From the NCBI GenBank assembly GCA_002633025.1, contig NMRB01000146.1, forward strand, positions 337,325 to 401,324: 64,000 nt of DNA, given 5' to 3'. This DNA comes from Notospermus geniculatus (taxonomy: Eukaryota; Nemertea; Pilidiophora; Heteronemertea; Lineidae). The notes below the pieces were generated by a model. The model was not told the DNA's origin. It saw nothing but the letters and a program-made list of their open reading frames with translations, and made no database searches. Position 1 is the first letter of the stretch; each line of letters starts with the position of its first letter. Both the position numbers and the translations under genes were made by a program. Below are positions 1 through 12,900 of the stretch, piece by piece.

Positions 1-506
1 TATATTTTGAATCCATACGATAATGAAACACTCGGCGATAATTTTACAAGGTCAAGGTCAGAAACATAACCTTGACCTTCAACCTAAAAACACTCTGAAG
101 TTGTCTTAAACACCTTGGTAAATGTATTCTTGATAACTATCGATATACTGGCCAAACTGACTGAATGATAGTCTCTTGTGTTGATATTATCGTTCTGGTG
201 TCAAAAGGTAGGCCGCCGTGTGGACCTGTGAACAAAGTTTCGAATTGACCCATTTGGCTGCTTTTGCACACGATGCCATATCCACTATTTCGGCAGAATT
301 CATTGATGGAAAATTGCACTTGTCCACACAAGATTCAGCCAGATCCTTATCACAAAATGTTGAACAAAATTCTATGAAAAGAAAATATTCATAGTCGTCA
401 GTATGGACATTCGAAAACGAGGCTGAGTGTGTGTTCGAAGTCCGTCTGTGTGCATGGTAATGCTAATGTGGGATTTTTCTACTTTTTGTATGTCGGTCCA
501 TATATG

Positions 507-681
507 CACAGTGGATCATCACGTGACTACGGGACACGCCTTTCTTTTGTCCTTTGGCATGAAAAGGAGCGAAAGGTATAACTTCCACCGCTATTTATAA
601 CCCAGGACAAAAAGAAAGGCCGAGTACACTTTTCCTTTATGTGCATATGTCCCGTTCATGGTCACGTGATGATCCAGTGTG
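507..681. mobile_element. Foldback (MITE-like) element
   Basis: Outer arms at 507-527 and 661-681 (GGATCATCACGTGAC core) are inverted copies with one mismatch. Inner arms at 538-552 and 605-620 are also inverted. There is no coding potential, and the target-site duplication is not clear. Confidence 0.6.
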
Positions 682-689
682 ATTTGTTT

Positions 690-2570
690 CATAAAGTCAT
701 CAGCATGTAATTCATCATTACATCGAAAAATGCAAGGTCATATGGATGAAATCTAGCAACAAAGCATTATCATTTACATTATAGTATTGCAAAAGTATCG
801 CAATGTCGGCCATCTTAAGTTGTCAGGATCAAATCATTTGCTAGCTTTTATCTCTCTGGCCTTATTCATGTTAGTGCGGAAAACAAAGTCATTGCGTTTA
901 TTACGTATCTTCAGATGAGAAGATGGTACTACCGGTAAATGTAAAAATGTAGCTAGTTTTTGAAGCAAAAAAAATTAGTAAGAGATTTGGGGACGTCATC
1001 GTCACCAAGAAATGAATTCGTTCATTAGAACATCTCAAAGATCTCGGATATCTGAATGCGAAGGGGTCAGACATTTCTGTCACCTGGTGCTAAGAACGTC
1101 GAAATATCCATGTCGTGGTGTCTGGCAATGGTCCAGCTAAACATTCGCTATTTCTGGCTCTGCGTCAGGAAAATCTAAGATTCGAGTGTGACAATTCTGA
1201 TTTTCATTATTCATGTCATCAAAAAGAGAAAAAAAATATATGGAAAAGTCATTTGCATTGGGCATGTTGGGGATTTATGCGTGGGCTTAAATTTATGGAT
1301 AATGGAAATAATGTATTTCATGTTGCTCTTATGTGCATTGGGATTTGAATGTCACGTAAGAAAAGTTTTGTGTCTTTAAAATTTTGTCGATTTGTTCGTG
1401 AATCGACAAGGAATAGATCATAATCTAGTCGGTACCGTACTGGGTACGTCTCATCTGTGGTCGAGCATTTCGAGTGGTAGGCTATGGTTGGCTATTTTTT
1501 AGTTGTGCATGTATTACGTCACAATGTCATGTTCGCTCAGTGTCATTTTCCCAACTGCTTTTCAGCCAATGGTAGCAAAGCTACATTGTTCTTTTAACCA
1601 TGGGCAAGGAATATCATGACGTCAAATGGGGGGGGGGGGATACAGTGTGTAGTCTATGTATTGAGACTTACCTTTTATTGACTCAAGTGTGTTTCATGCC
1701 TAGGCCTCGTGCAATGCAGAAACATTGGGGGACTGTGAGATTTAGGAACTTAGCCTATCATTGGGTAGGGAGTGTAGCTGTATGTATTTGATGTACATGT
1801 AGGTATATTTTTGCATTTTTCTGGTGAACTTCCTATGAAACCGCGGACAACCAAGTGTGATAATCCTAGATGTTATTTTTGTCATTTTCTCTTACGTTGC
1901 TCGATATGGTGTAACGAAACATTAGAAGTTTCAACAATAAAACTTAATGGACTATCAAATGCGTTATCTTGTCGTTTGTTGTTGATAAGAGTTCGGTAAA
2001 TGGATATTTATTGCAGAAGATTAGATGACACCTTGAACCTCGCCCGTGGAAAATTTCCAATACAGGATGGGCTGATTTTCTCTTATACGTACTGCGCAGC
2101 AGTCATATCTTGGCCAGTCACCCCAAATGCACCCATGGCCTGGCACAGTTGTCCCGAAATAGCAAGGGTGAGACATGTTGTGACAGTCAAAACGGTCATG
2201 AAAAACCCATTCTGCATGTCTCGGTGTCAATATCTGCCCAGTTTTGCCTATCGCAGGGATTGGAAAGGGATTGGATTCCCGTTTGTACACAAGACCCAAA
2301 TGGAGAACTGGCTGAATTCATATGAGACCCAGGTGTGAAGCGTCCCAATGTTTCCCTCTATGGGGAACACTGTGAAACCAACCTGACAGATTTCTCCCTC
2401 CCTCAAAAAGTCTTGGTCTTGATTCCCTGTCTTTGGTATGGAAACACTGAGATATGGGGAACACGAGAAAAAGTTACACATGTTTTGACATTCACCTTAC
2501 AGTATACACGTATGTGATAGAAGTACGCGCCGCATTGTACATGTACATGCACGTGCATACATTTTACATA
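690..2570. other. Region without recognisable gene
   Basis: Short frames only; a G-run occurs at about 1628-1638. Overlapping frames at 2000-2338 on both strands show no known domain. Confidence 0.5.
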
Positions 2571-2624
2571 CGTATCATCTGACCAAGATATCCAAAAAAA
2601 CAGCACAAAAACGACACACAGTAT

Positions 2625-2762
2625 ACAATAAATCTGAAAGTCGTCTCCGAATATTTCACAAATTTTCGACCCCAATCGGGGTCTTCCTCTTCTACATGTA
2701 TATAGCGCCTGAGGAAGTCGAAAATTTGCGAAATATTCGGAGACGACTTTCAGATTTATTGT
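2625..2762. mobile_element. Foldback element with 46-bp arms
   Basis: Arms at 2625-2670 and 2717-2762 are inverted copies with about two mismatches (core AGTCGTCTCCGAATATTT). The word GTATCATCTGACCAAGAT occurs on both sides (about 2573 and 2762). A related partial piece (GGGGTCGAAAATTTGTGAA) lies at about 10372. Confidence 0.65.
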
Positions 2763-3792
2763 ATCATCTGACCAAGATGCAATTTTGCTTGCCGACACCG
2801 ATATTGTGCGGAAAGGTCGACGACCTTAGTCAGCAAGGAGAACTGGAATTTAATTTCCACCATATTCGACGACTCTCTCCATATCAATCTGGAGGAAGTG
2901 TTGTTTTGTAAAAGATTTTTGGGAGTGTATCTATCTATTCCAACTATTAAGTCAATGTATATTTGTAATAGCCCTAAGACTTTGATCTGTTGTATAGGCT
3001 TAAGTTATCTTTGTTTGTTCCTCTTTGTCTGTGTGGTATGACATGGTTAATCAGAGATTTATGCTCTAAGCGACACGTTCCTATTATTGACGAGACCTTG
3101 GGCAAAAGGGCGAACCTGAGATCAAAATGTGTGCACATCCGGGCTTTTGCACTTCTTAGCCTCGTCTTCGAATTGTTAGCCTGGTCTTCGCCGCCGACAC
3201 AACCCTTGGCGCTCCGACGTCCCCTTGGAGCGCTGTGAGTATGTATGTGGGCTGCGAAGACGGGAACCAGGCTGTCTAGACCGGATTTGAATTGACAAGC
3301 AACGGCCCTGGGAAACATATTGCATAATTAATCTCCGGCAAAATCCTTTAATCCTTTAATCTGCCGATCAAAATATCATGCTATAGATTGGGATAAAGTT
3401 TGACTTTAATCTTTGTTGATCTTGATTAGTATTTTGACAGTCATCTAACATGATTGGCATCTACTTGTAACAATGTTTACTTGACTGATCTTCATTCTTT
3501 TACCCCTCCACCGAAAAGATTCTGTCGGCAGGCTGCACGCCGTTGTTGGATAAAACTTCGATTGTCTTAATACTACAAGGCGATGCCCATTTGTTCGGCA
3601 TTGCTTCAAATGGGTTTTCAGAAACGTGCATGAAATGAAAACCACGCCGCTCAGCTCCGAGTCTGTGCAAACCAAGGCGGAAACAGCTGTAGTGGAAACA
3701 TGCATGCAAAGGCGCAAATCGCTGTAGTGGAAACAGGGGCCGGCGCCTGGCGCAACGCGCTGTATACTGGAAACAGGCTTCAGCTTAGATCT

Positions 3793-3927
3793 AATTCATA
3801 CTTCACCGACCAGTATGCGGAACGGAAAATGCTTTTCTTACATGTAGTTCACGCCACGCTAGTTTCAAACAAAGCATTTTCCATTCCGCAAAGGCGGACT
3901 GGTCGCTCAGCGAGGAAGTATGAATTT
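3793..3927. mobile_element. Solitary copy of the palindromic unit that forms the 11-kb tandem array
   Basis: Begins AATTCATACTTC..CCGACCAGTATGCGGAA and ends in the inverted equivalent GAGGAAGTATGAATTT. It shares the ends and the AATGCTTT/AAAGCATTTT inner words with the array at 11090-11580. Confidence 0.6.
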
Positions 3928-5347
3928 GCCCTTCAATCTGACTCAAAAGAAGGTAGGCGTACATCTGTGTCGAGGAATCCTTTCGGATCACCAGACAAGT
4001 CAAATTGATGAAACCAGGCGCACGGAAGCGAATTCTCCGAAAAAGTTGACCAACATTTATCTCGTATTTCTCGCATTTCGTCCGAGGCCATTTTCATTCA
4101 TTCATAAACATGACTGGTTTGTCTACTTAAGTATGTATGAAGAATATGAATGGGAGGTGAATATCAATGAAAGTCTGCCCACGCAGCAATGAAAATACTA
4201 TTTATAGCGTTGGCCTTTCTACGGTGGCCGAGAAGAGATATTGAAAACCGTGTTCGTTGAGTCATGCGTCCACTGGTTGTCAAAGACAAGCATTTTTCTC
4301 CCTGATTTTTTGGTATATGGCAAAAGCCACGCACTCAAATCAGTGAAACACGTCAACAACAACAACAACCATCAACAGTGTGCAGTCACTATACATTATT
4401 TCAGAATGATTCTAGCCGCTGGCTGGTCTTAACAAGGAAGAAGAATTTTTGAGTTATTCTATGAAAGCGTTACCCAATCGGCATGCATTTTCTGAGAGCT
4501 GTAGACAGTTCTTAGCCAGGTTTGTGAGTAATTCTTTTAGTTCTTTGTAAGAGGAGTACTTAATTCTAAGAATTTTAAAGTATTTCTTAGTATGACACGT
4601 ATTACTAAAGCCATGCTTGTGAGTAATTCAAAGAGTCGTACTTCTGACCAGCTGTAAGTATCGTTCAGAGTTGTGAGTGAATTATGTCATCAGTCTTCCT
4701 TGAATAAAGTATGCAATACAAACCTGAAGTTCCATTCAGCCACAGCACTCATTCATGAAATTATCAAATAGAATACATTGATTTCATAATCGATCAAATT
4801 TCATCGATTAATACTTTGATTGATAGCTGTCCTAAATACATTGTAATAAACTGCTGAAGACCTGGGGCTGACCTGGTCTAATAAAGTAATGTTAGACAAT
4901 CTAAAGGCGACAATCCTGTATTGTTTTTCGGTGTACATGTACCATAACCATTTCACTTTGAGGCAACATGATCAAAACTCACTAACATTAAAATATCTTT
5001 TAGAAGGTGGCAGAGCCGGGTGCCAGAGCGAGTGTGTCTGGTCTTCATAAACAGAATAGGAGCAGTCAGCTGTGCTTATCGCCAAAAGACGGCAGCAAAG
5101 TTCTAGGGGCCAATACAATAATACAATTCTCCTGATTGGTGCTCGATCAATCATGAATGGTCCGCTAGGTACTGAGTTGGATCGCAGTGACTCCTATTGG
5201 TCAAATGACTGACAGATCCACGTGCCTTTGGATGCTGAAACGCCAACATTTTGGCGAAGGACGAATTGTGTTATATTGTGTCATGTTGCAAAGCCTTTGA
5301 CCGACACGTGGCCATAAACTGTGTGACGCACTAAAATGTATACAGTA
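3928..5347. other. Region without recognisable gene
   Basis: A CAACAA microsatellite lies at 4354-4368. At about 5040-5210 there is a weak relative of the sequence inside the large direct repeat (CCAAAAGACGGCAGCAAAGTTCTAG versus its inverse near 43260). Confidence 0.45.
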
Positions 5348-5647
5348 CACTGAAAAACTGCTTCATCAAAATGACGAACTTAGGTTCGTTTTCCATTATC
5401 ACCAAACTGAGTAACTATCTAAATTCGTCAAAATGCCAAGTCCACCTTCGTCATTTTGACGAATGTGAATTAAACAAGGGTTTGTCAAGACGACAAGTCA
5501 ATGTTCGTCATTTTGATGAACCGTTGTTTATGGTTCGTCAAAATGACGAACGTGGACTTGTCATTTTGACGAATTTAGATACTCAGTTTGGTGATAATGG
5601 AAAACGAACCTAAGTTCGTCATTTTGACGAAGCAGAGTTTTTCAGTG
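5348..5647. mobile_element. Foldback element built from repeated TTCGTCA-nnn-TGACGAA palindromes
   Basis: Arms of roughly 95 bp are inverted, beginning CACTGAAAAACTGCTTC and ending in the reverse equivalent CAGAGTTTTTCAGTG. Inside, seven full or slightly mutated copies of TTCGTCA-AAA/TTT-TGACGAA occur, near 5365, 5426, 5448, 5504, 5536, 5558 and 5613. No protein is recognisable. Ends starting CACTG resemble those of CACTA/Chapaev-type DNA elements, but no target-site duplication confirms the class. Confidence 0.7.
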
Positions 5648-5759
5648 ATGTGCAATTTGCCGCAAGAAGTACTAACTATCACATGGTACTGTGTCATTAA
5701 CGGCGGCAGGCAAACGCGGAACTTCACGATATTCGAATCCGATTGAACAGGGCAAGAGC

Positions 5760-6135
5760 TAAACTCCCTACGCAGTTGTGTACCGCGCCCCCTTCGGTTT
5801 ACTTGCTCTCCACAACTGTTTTACTTCGTGGAAGTCGCCGCGGTTGGTCAACAGATGGCGTCTGGGCCTGGCGCGAGTTTTACAGCCTATCAGCACGCTG
5901 CTTTCAGAACTGTTTGGCCCGTTGGCAACGGATGTTCTTGTGCTACCATGGCTACGAATCGCTCGGCCAATAAAAAAGTGTCTCAGGCCAGCTTGGTTAC
6001 CGATTGCTGTGGTCTCATTGGTCGACTCTCTCAGCGCCATCTGTTGACCGCATGCGGCGAATTTTACGAAGTTAAGCAGTTGTGGAGAGCGAGTAAACCG
6101 AAGGGGGCGCGGTACACAACTGCGTAGGGAGTTTA
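5760..6135. mobile_element. 376-bp MITE with ~100-bp inverted ends and 9-bp target-site duplication
   Basis: The element begins TAAACTCCCTACGCAGTTG and ends in its reverse complement. It is flanked on both sides by GGCAAGAGC (5751-5759 and 6136-6144), a 9-bp target-site duplication. The inverted ends continue inward over about 100 bp. Overlapping open frames in both strands are shadows of the palindrome. A 9-bp duplication is usual for Mutator-like elements, so that superfamily is the best guess. Confidence 0.85.
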
Positions 6136-6601
6136 GGCAAGAGCACGTTCGGTCTTTTCCATATCTTTCTCTCGTTCCTTATCTAAAACTTCACAAAAAA
6201 TGTCAGACCAAAAGGATTTTATTGTCAACCGACAAATGATTTACGCCAAGTTCTTGAAGTGTTTTGTGCAAGTTCTCTCTCCCTTTGACATCGATCTATG
6301 GTCCAAGGTGATAGGACAATATCTGTGACTCACTAATCCAGAGAGCACATCAAAGGTCTTTCGATTGAGAATATCCCGTACACACTTCATATTCAAGTGG
6401 TCGTTTACATTGTTAAGTACCGAAGAATAAGATTTGCGGGTCAATGGAGTGAAATTTGTCACCTGTTGAGAGCATTGTGTTTGACAAATAATTAGCTGGT
6501 TCAGCTTGTTCATTTTTTCGTACGTTTTACCTGAGTCAGCGATTCGAAAGAATGTCAACTACAGAATGTTCCTGAAAAATCTTTTGCGACAATCTTTTCT
6601 G

Positions 6602-6830
6602 CAGATTCGATGAGTTTCTACAGTAGTTTTCTTCAGATTCGATGAGTTTCTTCAGTTGTAGTCTTCTTCAGATTCGATGAGTTTCTCCAGTAGTCTTCTT
6701 CAGATTCGATCAGTTTCTTCAGTAGTCTTCTTCAGATTCGATCAGTTTCTTCAGTAGTCTTCTTCAGATTCGATCAGTTTCTTCAGTAGTCTTCTTCAGA
6801 TTCGATGAGTTTCTTAATCTTCTATTGATT
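6602..6830. repeat. 32-bp minisatellite, about 7 copies
   Basis: CAGATTCGAT starts at 6602, 6634, 6669, 6701, 6733, 6765 and 6797, giving a 32-bp period (one unit 35). Degenerate copies continue to about 6910. Confidence 0.9.
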
Positions 6831-6962
6831 CGACAAGTTTTTTCAGGACAATAAATCTACAGATTCGATGAGATTCTTAATTCTTCCAACGATAGATTCG
6901 ACTAGTTTCTTCAGTACAATGTAATCTTCTACATTGCACAAAGGTGTGTCTCCTCTAAGGAC

Positions 6963-7085
6963 TGCTTTCCATTGGCGCGTTTCCGTGCGCAGAAACGCTC
7001 GAAACCACTGTTTTTCCCCGCGCCGTGACCAACGAAGTGGAAACAAACAATGCTTTCGAGCGTTTCCGTGCGCCAATGGAAAGCA
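6963..7085. repeat. Inverted repeat immediately left of a perfect palindrome
   Basis: TGCTTTCCATTGGCGC at about 6963 is inverted at 7070-7085 (GCGCCAATGGAAAGCA). The inner words GTTTCCGTGCGC and GAAACGCTCGAAA also recur. It abuts the hairpin at 7086-7199. Confidence 0.7.
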
Positions 7086-7199
7086 GGCCACTTGTGCGTT
7101 TTGCGCTGCGTGATGCGTCAAATCTTTTGTTAGGAAGCAGAACGGCGGAAAATAACAAAAGATTTGACGCATCACGCAGCGCAAAACGCACAAGTGGCC
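7086..7199. repeat. Perfect 47-bp-arm palindrome
   Basis: Arms 7086-7132 and 7153-7199 are exact reverse complements around a 20-bp spacer. The arms begin GGCCACTTGTGCGTTTTGCG. Confidence 0.9.
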
Positions 7200-8300
7200 C
7201 GAGACCTTGGTGTAAGATGCGCGGGCGTGCTTCAGCGTCCGTTATTCAAAGGCATAGTAAAGTTGACGCCCTGACGAAGTTGCAATTTGGTTATAGACTA
7301 CTTGTGGATACGGTAGGCCTAGCTATCCAGGCACGGTTAAGTGACGTCACAGTTTAAATCTCTTGAAAGTTGATTACGTCAGAATGGGAGAAAAGGGTTA
7401 TTTCATCCAATCAAATGTCTCGTTACAAAAGAAGGAGGGTTATTCTTGCTGATCCACAAATGGGGGAGGAGGAAGTTCAAAAGGCATTAGTCATCTGACC
7501 TATCATATTCCCTCGTGCACGTAATTTGGGAGGTCAAAGGCCATATGGATATTAGCGTATATCATGAACCAGGTGTAAAGAGCAAACATCTCTCATCATG
7601 ATGACTTTCTTATTAGGCCTACCGTACTTGTAGGCCTACTTGTATATGATAATTTTCACTTACCGTTGTCAATGGCTGTCATTCAAGCCAAGGTCAAACA
7701 ATTCTTTACTTGATAATGTTCAACCATGACCATGGGATGGGTCAATATGACACCAAGTGGTGCAATTACCGGTACATTTCAAAATATGAAGTAGACATGA
7801 GCGCATGAGTGGACTACTGCCATCATGACATATTGTTTGACTATACACATAAGTGTGATCGCTACACTCCAGATGGCGCCCCGATATTTGAGTGATAAGT
7901 CCACCCTCTGATACTGACACCTGAAAGTGGCGATTCATTGAATCGTGGGATCGTATGTCTCATACAGTGAAGGCAAATCCTCAAGGCAAGCCGCCGTTCG
8001 TGCCAAAAAGCCTCAAACGTGGTTGACGAGATGAAATTCTTCTCCAACTATGGCTTACCTTAAAATCCCTGATGTTTCTTATCGAACCATATCACTTTGG
8101 CTCTCAAACCATGGTTTAACAGCTTCTAACTCCGGCTTGAGAAAGTTACTGCATTTCTTCGATGAAATATCGGAAATATTTTCTTAAACCGTAGGACGAA
8201 GGAAAAACTATGATTTAGTTAATCAAACCAGTAGTTCATGCATGGAATACATGGGATCGTAGCTAGAGGGCAGCACATCGTAGTCGTATACAACGGACCT

Positions 8301-8438
8301 GACCTTATTCACAAAGCTGCCGCAACTTTAAGGGTACGCAAATCCTTTGTCAGGCTGATATTGAACAATAGGTTGTCCGCAAAAGGACAATAGTTTGCGC
8401 ACTCCCGTAAGTTACGGGAGCTTCGTGAATAAGGTCCC
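8301..8438. mobile_element. Foldback MITE, uninterrupted copy
   Basis: Ends GACCTTATTCACAAAGCT and AGCTTCGTGAATAAGGTC are inverted. It contains GACAATAG and GGCTGATATTGAACAATAGG in the order expected from the SINE-split copy at 14961-15425. Confidence 0.75.
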
Positions 8439-8640
8439 TGGACCTGGATGTCGCTTTCATAAGAATAGTTTTAACTGCTAGTGACAACTAGTGAGGCAAT
8501 AAGCTGTTGACATAGCTCAACAACGGTAAATCATGGTTTTATCGAAGCTTCACAAATCAGATATTCCTTTGTCCTTTGTTCGTTCGTGATATAAATCAAT
8601 AGCCCAGGATATTTATCGAAAATAAGGGGGAACCTACATG

Positions 8641-8965
8641 TAGAACAAATTGCAACAAATTTCTTTTTCCTTTATATGGTTTAGTATACCCCTCAAAACA
8701 TCATATAAAAAGTCCCTTCATTCAAATCCGACCCCCCGAAGTGCCCGTATAATTGGTATTTATTTGAGATCCTACATTAACTCCTATTACAATGTTTATG
8801 GACTTCTATTACAAATTCAAGTGTGCATGTACTGCTAACTTTTTCGTCGTCCGTTTTAGACCCTACAGTTGTATAAATGGGGGTCGGATTTGAAGGGACT
8901 TTTTATGTGATGTTTGGAGGGGTATCCATATAAAGCAAAAAGAAATTCTGTTGCCATTTGTTCTA
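8641..8965. mobile_element. 325-bp foldback MITE
   Basis: TAGAACAAATTGCAACAAAT at the left is inverted at the right (GTTGCCATTTGTTCTA). The arms extend about 85 bp and include GGGTCGGATTTGAAGGGAC and its inverse. Confidence 0.75.
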
Positions 8966-9958
8966 GGTCAAATTATATTTTTCCTGGACTACAAGCACAT
9001 TGGCAGGATTTGCCACTGATGGAAAGGCTCACGATAGTCCATCTGGTGATACGTTTGGAAACGAAAGCGGTAGTCCTCAACGATTCCATAATGTAGCCTA
9101 CGCCGAAATTCGATTCTTTGGCCAAGGCCTACGGCCAGACTGCTCCGCACTGGTTGCATGAGTCTATACGAAGCAGATAGAGTTCCCTAACGGAGATCCC
9201 CGCCAAAACGGATATCCGCAGGGACATCTCGAGAGGGCACTGGTGATAACTAAAATAAATTTGTCAAGGGAAAGGTCTCCTGCGATCTGGAATAACCTAG
9301 TAAGTCGGTTTTTGGTGAAAACTGAGTTAGACCCCCCCCCCCCCATATTTGGACTTTCTAGGTTTTTCCCTTCCATTTGTCAAGTTAAAGTGGTGTGAAA
9401 CAGTTCCTGCTGGAAGTTTTTCCTCTGGAAGAACCTAGTAGGCCTATATCGGCAAGTCTCGAACAAAGCCATTGTTTTCTCAAAATTGCTAAAACAGACT
9501 TACTTGGTTTTTCCAGATCTCAGGAGAGATGGAGGGAAACTGGAAACATATTTTTGATGGTGCATGCCGTCATGTACAACTAAGCCCTCTGGGTAGCGCA
9601 AAAACACCCGCTCTGTACCTTTGTTTAGACAAGTTGATGTCGAGGGCAACAACATAATAGTCACGTGGTGAAATTGACTTTCGAGAATACAATCATGATG
9701 CGTGCTAAAACAGAGACGAACACCAATATTTTTATGGCCTGCTCGCCATTTATTTGTTACACAGCGAATTGGGTTAAGTTTCATTGGTGCGGTAAGGTGC
9801 CTCTTGGTTCAGTGCCTGTATGAGCTGCTGGGTGCCACGCAACCGCGTTAAGGATTCATCAAATGCAATAAACTAATGGGCCATCATATGTCGTGCTAAT
9901 TTATTGAAATTCCCTTTGAAAGTACGGACTGGCTGGAACAAGTGGTCGATTTGTTGCG
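8966..9958. other. Upstream flank of the ACE-like gene
   Basis: A C-run occurs at 9333-9343. No convincing TATA or initiator could be assigned; the promoter presumably lies in the last few hundred bases. Confidence 0.4.
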
Positions 9959-12900
9959 ATGGAGTTTTTTAATGGAGGAAACATGTTGCTATTTATCTTG
10001 CTGGGATATTTGACGGCTTTAAAACTGGTTGTGTGCACGACGCCGGGAACAGATTTTGGGAATGGGGGTAAGTTTCATATGCAAGCCACTCTGATATTAT
10101 TATCGGGTAACTGTCAGTTGCAGCACTTTCATATTTTCGGCGGAACTGCATGTGTTAGTTACTAGCAGTTTCAAAATACTCTCCTTTCCATATTAAGAGG
10201 TCAGCCCGAGTGAGCCACGCCAGGTTGCACGACAGACACAATGATGTCCAGATCATGTGGATCATAGAGTTGGTCCATTGACCACCCATTTCCTCAGTCC
10301 TCAGACCCATTTGGTCAGTCTTTTCTAGAGTTTCAGATTGTAAAGTTCCACTTGAAAAAGACCCCGGTTGGGGTCGAAAATTTGTGAATTCTGGAGATTG
10401 ACTTTTTGCTTATTATCATTTTGTGTGTCAATTTTGTGCTATTCTGTATCTTGGATTTGCTCAAAGAATGGACTTCCCCACTTGGTAGACTTGGTTGGTG
10501 CCCATTTCAAAAGGGTCATTGTCGCTTGGATGGTGAATGGACAAATCCGTGAAATCCTTCTGGTCCATGTCACCCTGCAGAATGATCATTGTGCCTCTAG
10601 CCTGGCAGTGGCTCACTAGGACTGATTTCTTGATGTTGAAAATAGAGGAATTGGCCTCAAACTAAACTAACCGTTTTCAACTTTGATTTGAGGCCGATAC
10701 CAGTCCACTGAATGATAGAGTGTACCAAAGATGTAGATCACAGATCATTGTCAAAGGCTTTTCATACCTCGCTTTGGGCCTTACCCGTGTCATCTGACCT
10801 CACTTACTCTAAAAGGCTTTATTGATGGCTGGTAAATCCAACATCCAACAGAAATATCAAAAAATGTGCGTTCATCACGTCGCTGTAATTATAATTACAT
10901 CAATCAAGCACAAACAGAAACAGGCAGATGGATATTATAATCGTCATTAACTTCTGCATGATACGTAAATATAGACAATGATTGTCCCAATTAGTCGATG
11001 ATTGGTAAGCGAGCTCACAACAGTCCTTCGTAAATGACACAAAACATTCGAAAGTGACGAATATTGTGCACCGTTTAGTGCTAACAAAGGCCAATTCATA
11101 CTTCTTTGCCGACAGTTTATGCGGAAAGAAAAATGCTTTGTTTGGAACCAGGTGACGATTTCCGTTCGGCATTGTCAGCGAGGAAGTACAATGTATGTAA
11201 GGGCCAATTCATACTTCCTCGCCGCTCAGTTTACGGAAAGAAAAATGCTTTGTTTGGAACCAGGTGACGATTTCCGTTCGACATTGTCAGCGAGGAAGTA
11301 CAATGTATGTAAGGGCCAATTCATACTTCCTCGCCGCTCAGTTTACGGAAAGAAAAAAGCTTTGTTTGGAACCAGTGTGGCCAGAATTTCCATTCCGCAT
11401 GCTGGTCGGTAAGGAAGTATGTAAAGGCCAATTCATACTTCCTCGCCGACCAGTATGCGGAAAGAAAAATGCTTTGTTTGGAACCACCGGTGGCGAGAAA
11501 TTCCATTCCGCATGCTGGTCGGTAAGGAAGTATGTAAAGGCCAATTCATACTTCCTCGCCGATCGGTGTGGAACGGAAAATACTTTGTTTATTTCTGTAT
11601 TAAATATTTGTTTTACCTGTTCACTCTATATTGTAGCCTATTAAACCTTGATTCTATTTGCCAGACCATCAAATGAAAGGTTTCACATGGTTGAGCCCTG
11701 GTATTTTCGCGACACACAACATGAATCAACGCCGAACCCTGCCCCATCGGTGCCCAAAAGCTAATGGAGTTACAGCCGGTGTAATCACGGAGACGCGACC
11801 CACGAGACATTTTATCAGAGTTGCACAAAATTGCTGATTTCAGATGTATTACAGCTTTGTACACATGATATCCTCTGTTTTGTATTAAGCTTATTCAATG
11901 GAACTGTCCCCAAAGAGCAGCAAACTATTTTGTTACATCCCCAGTCTAATTATCCGCTATCGATTCCCGCCGCCATTCCACTTTATGGGTACGAAATTCC
12001 ATTTCCGATATGGTATATTCTATAATGAGAAAGAGTAGTTTAAAACTAATGGGGAACTCGTTTATTGAACTTAGGATCAACTCGTAATGATCCGCACTTA
12101 AAGCTGAACTATCCTAATTAAAATCCCGTTGGTGTCCATAGCACCAGAGGAAAACTTCATCAAGCTTTGGTAACTTTTATTAGATTGAGCTCTCACCTCT
12201 GAAACTCGGAAATCGCGAGCCACGAAATGTGGAAACGCACCATGGCTGGCTACGGATCGTTTTTATGGAAAATTAATCTTTCTCTTTTCTCTAAAAAAAA
12301 CTTTCATGGGAATACCAGGTCATTTTACAGTATTATTAGTAGCAATACATGTACTTGTGTTTATGATGTGCTATAGAACAGCTGACTGCTGTATAAAAAG
12401 ACAGCATTTTTAGGGTCGAAAACTTTATAGGTACCTACGGACGTATGTTCATGGTTTTATGCCTTCGTTGCGATGCGATGCTAACTTTGAAACCCAACAT
12501 CGTACTTACAGGCAACAGGCCAATGTTGACTGTTGGCAACTTTGGTGGCTGGTCAGAAGGCGATACGAATATTAGTGAGTTTTCGCAAACCTGACGAAAC
12601 ACCAAGTACGAAATACGAAATTCAAAATCATCTCCAGGACCTAATGTATTTCTGGAGATGGTTAGTACCACAGAAGTCCCTGCTGCCAGTGCGTCTTATA
12701 GCATATCATGTAAGACCGAGAGCGTTGTGGTGCATCTTGAATTTTTAAATTTCCATTTCGTATCTACGAAGCGGAAATGAAAGATAAATTTCAAAGTTTA
12801 ATATACACCGTAACTCTGTCGAACTATTACGCCACGCGCTGAAAGACGCTCTTGCGGCAGGCGATATTTGTGGCACCAACCATCTCCTGAAATACATTAC

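Noticed and set aside
5743-6127. Overlapping frames of 76-99 codons on both strands
   Set aside because: They are shadows of the MITE's inverted ends.
7025-7357. 110-codon frame
   Set aside because: It reads through both arms of the perfect palindrome, which produces mirrored open frames.
11119-11644. Frames of 97 and 126 codons with repeated peptide
   Set aside because: They are translations of the 112-bp tandem array; the unit is non-coding and palindromic.
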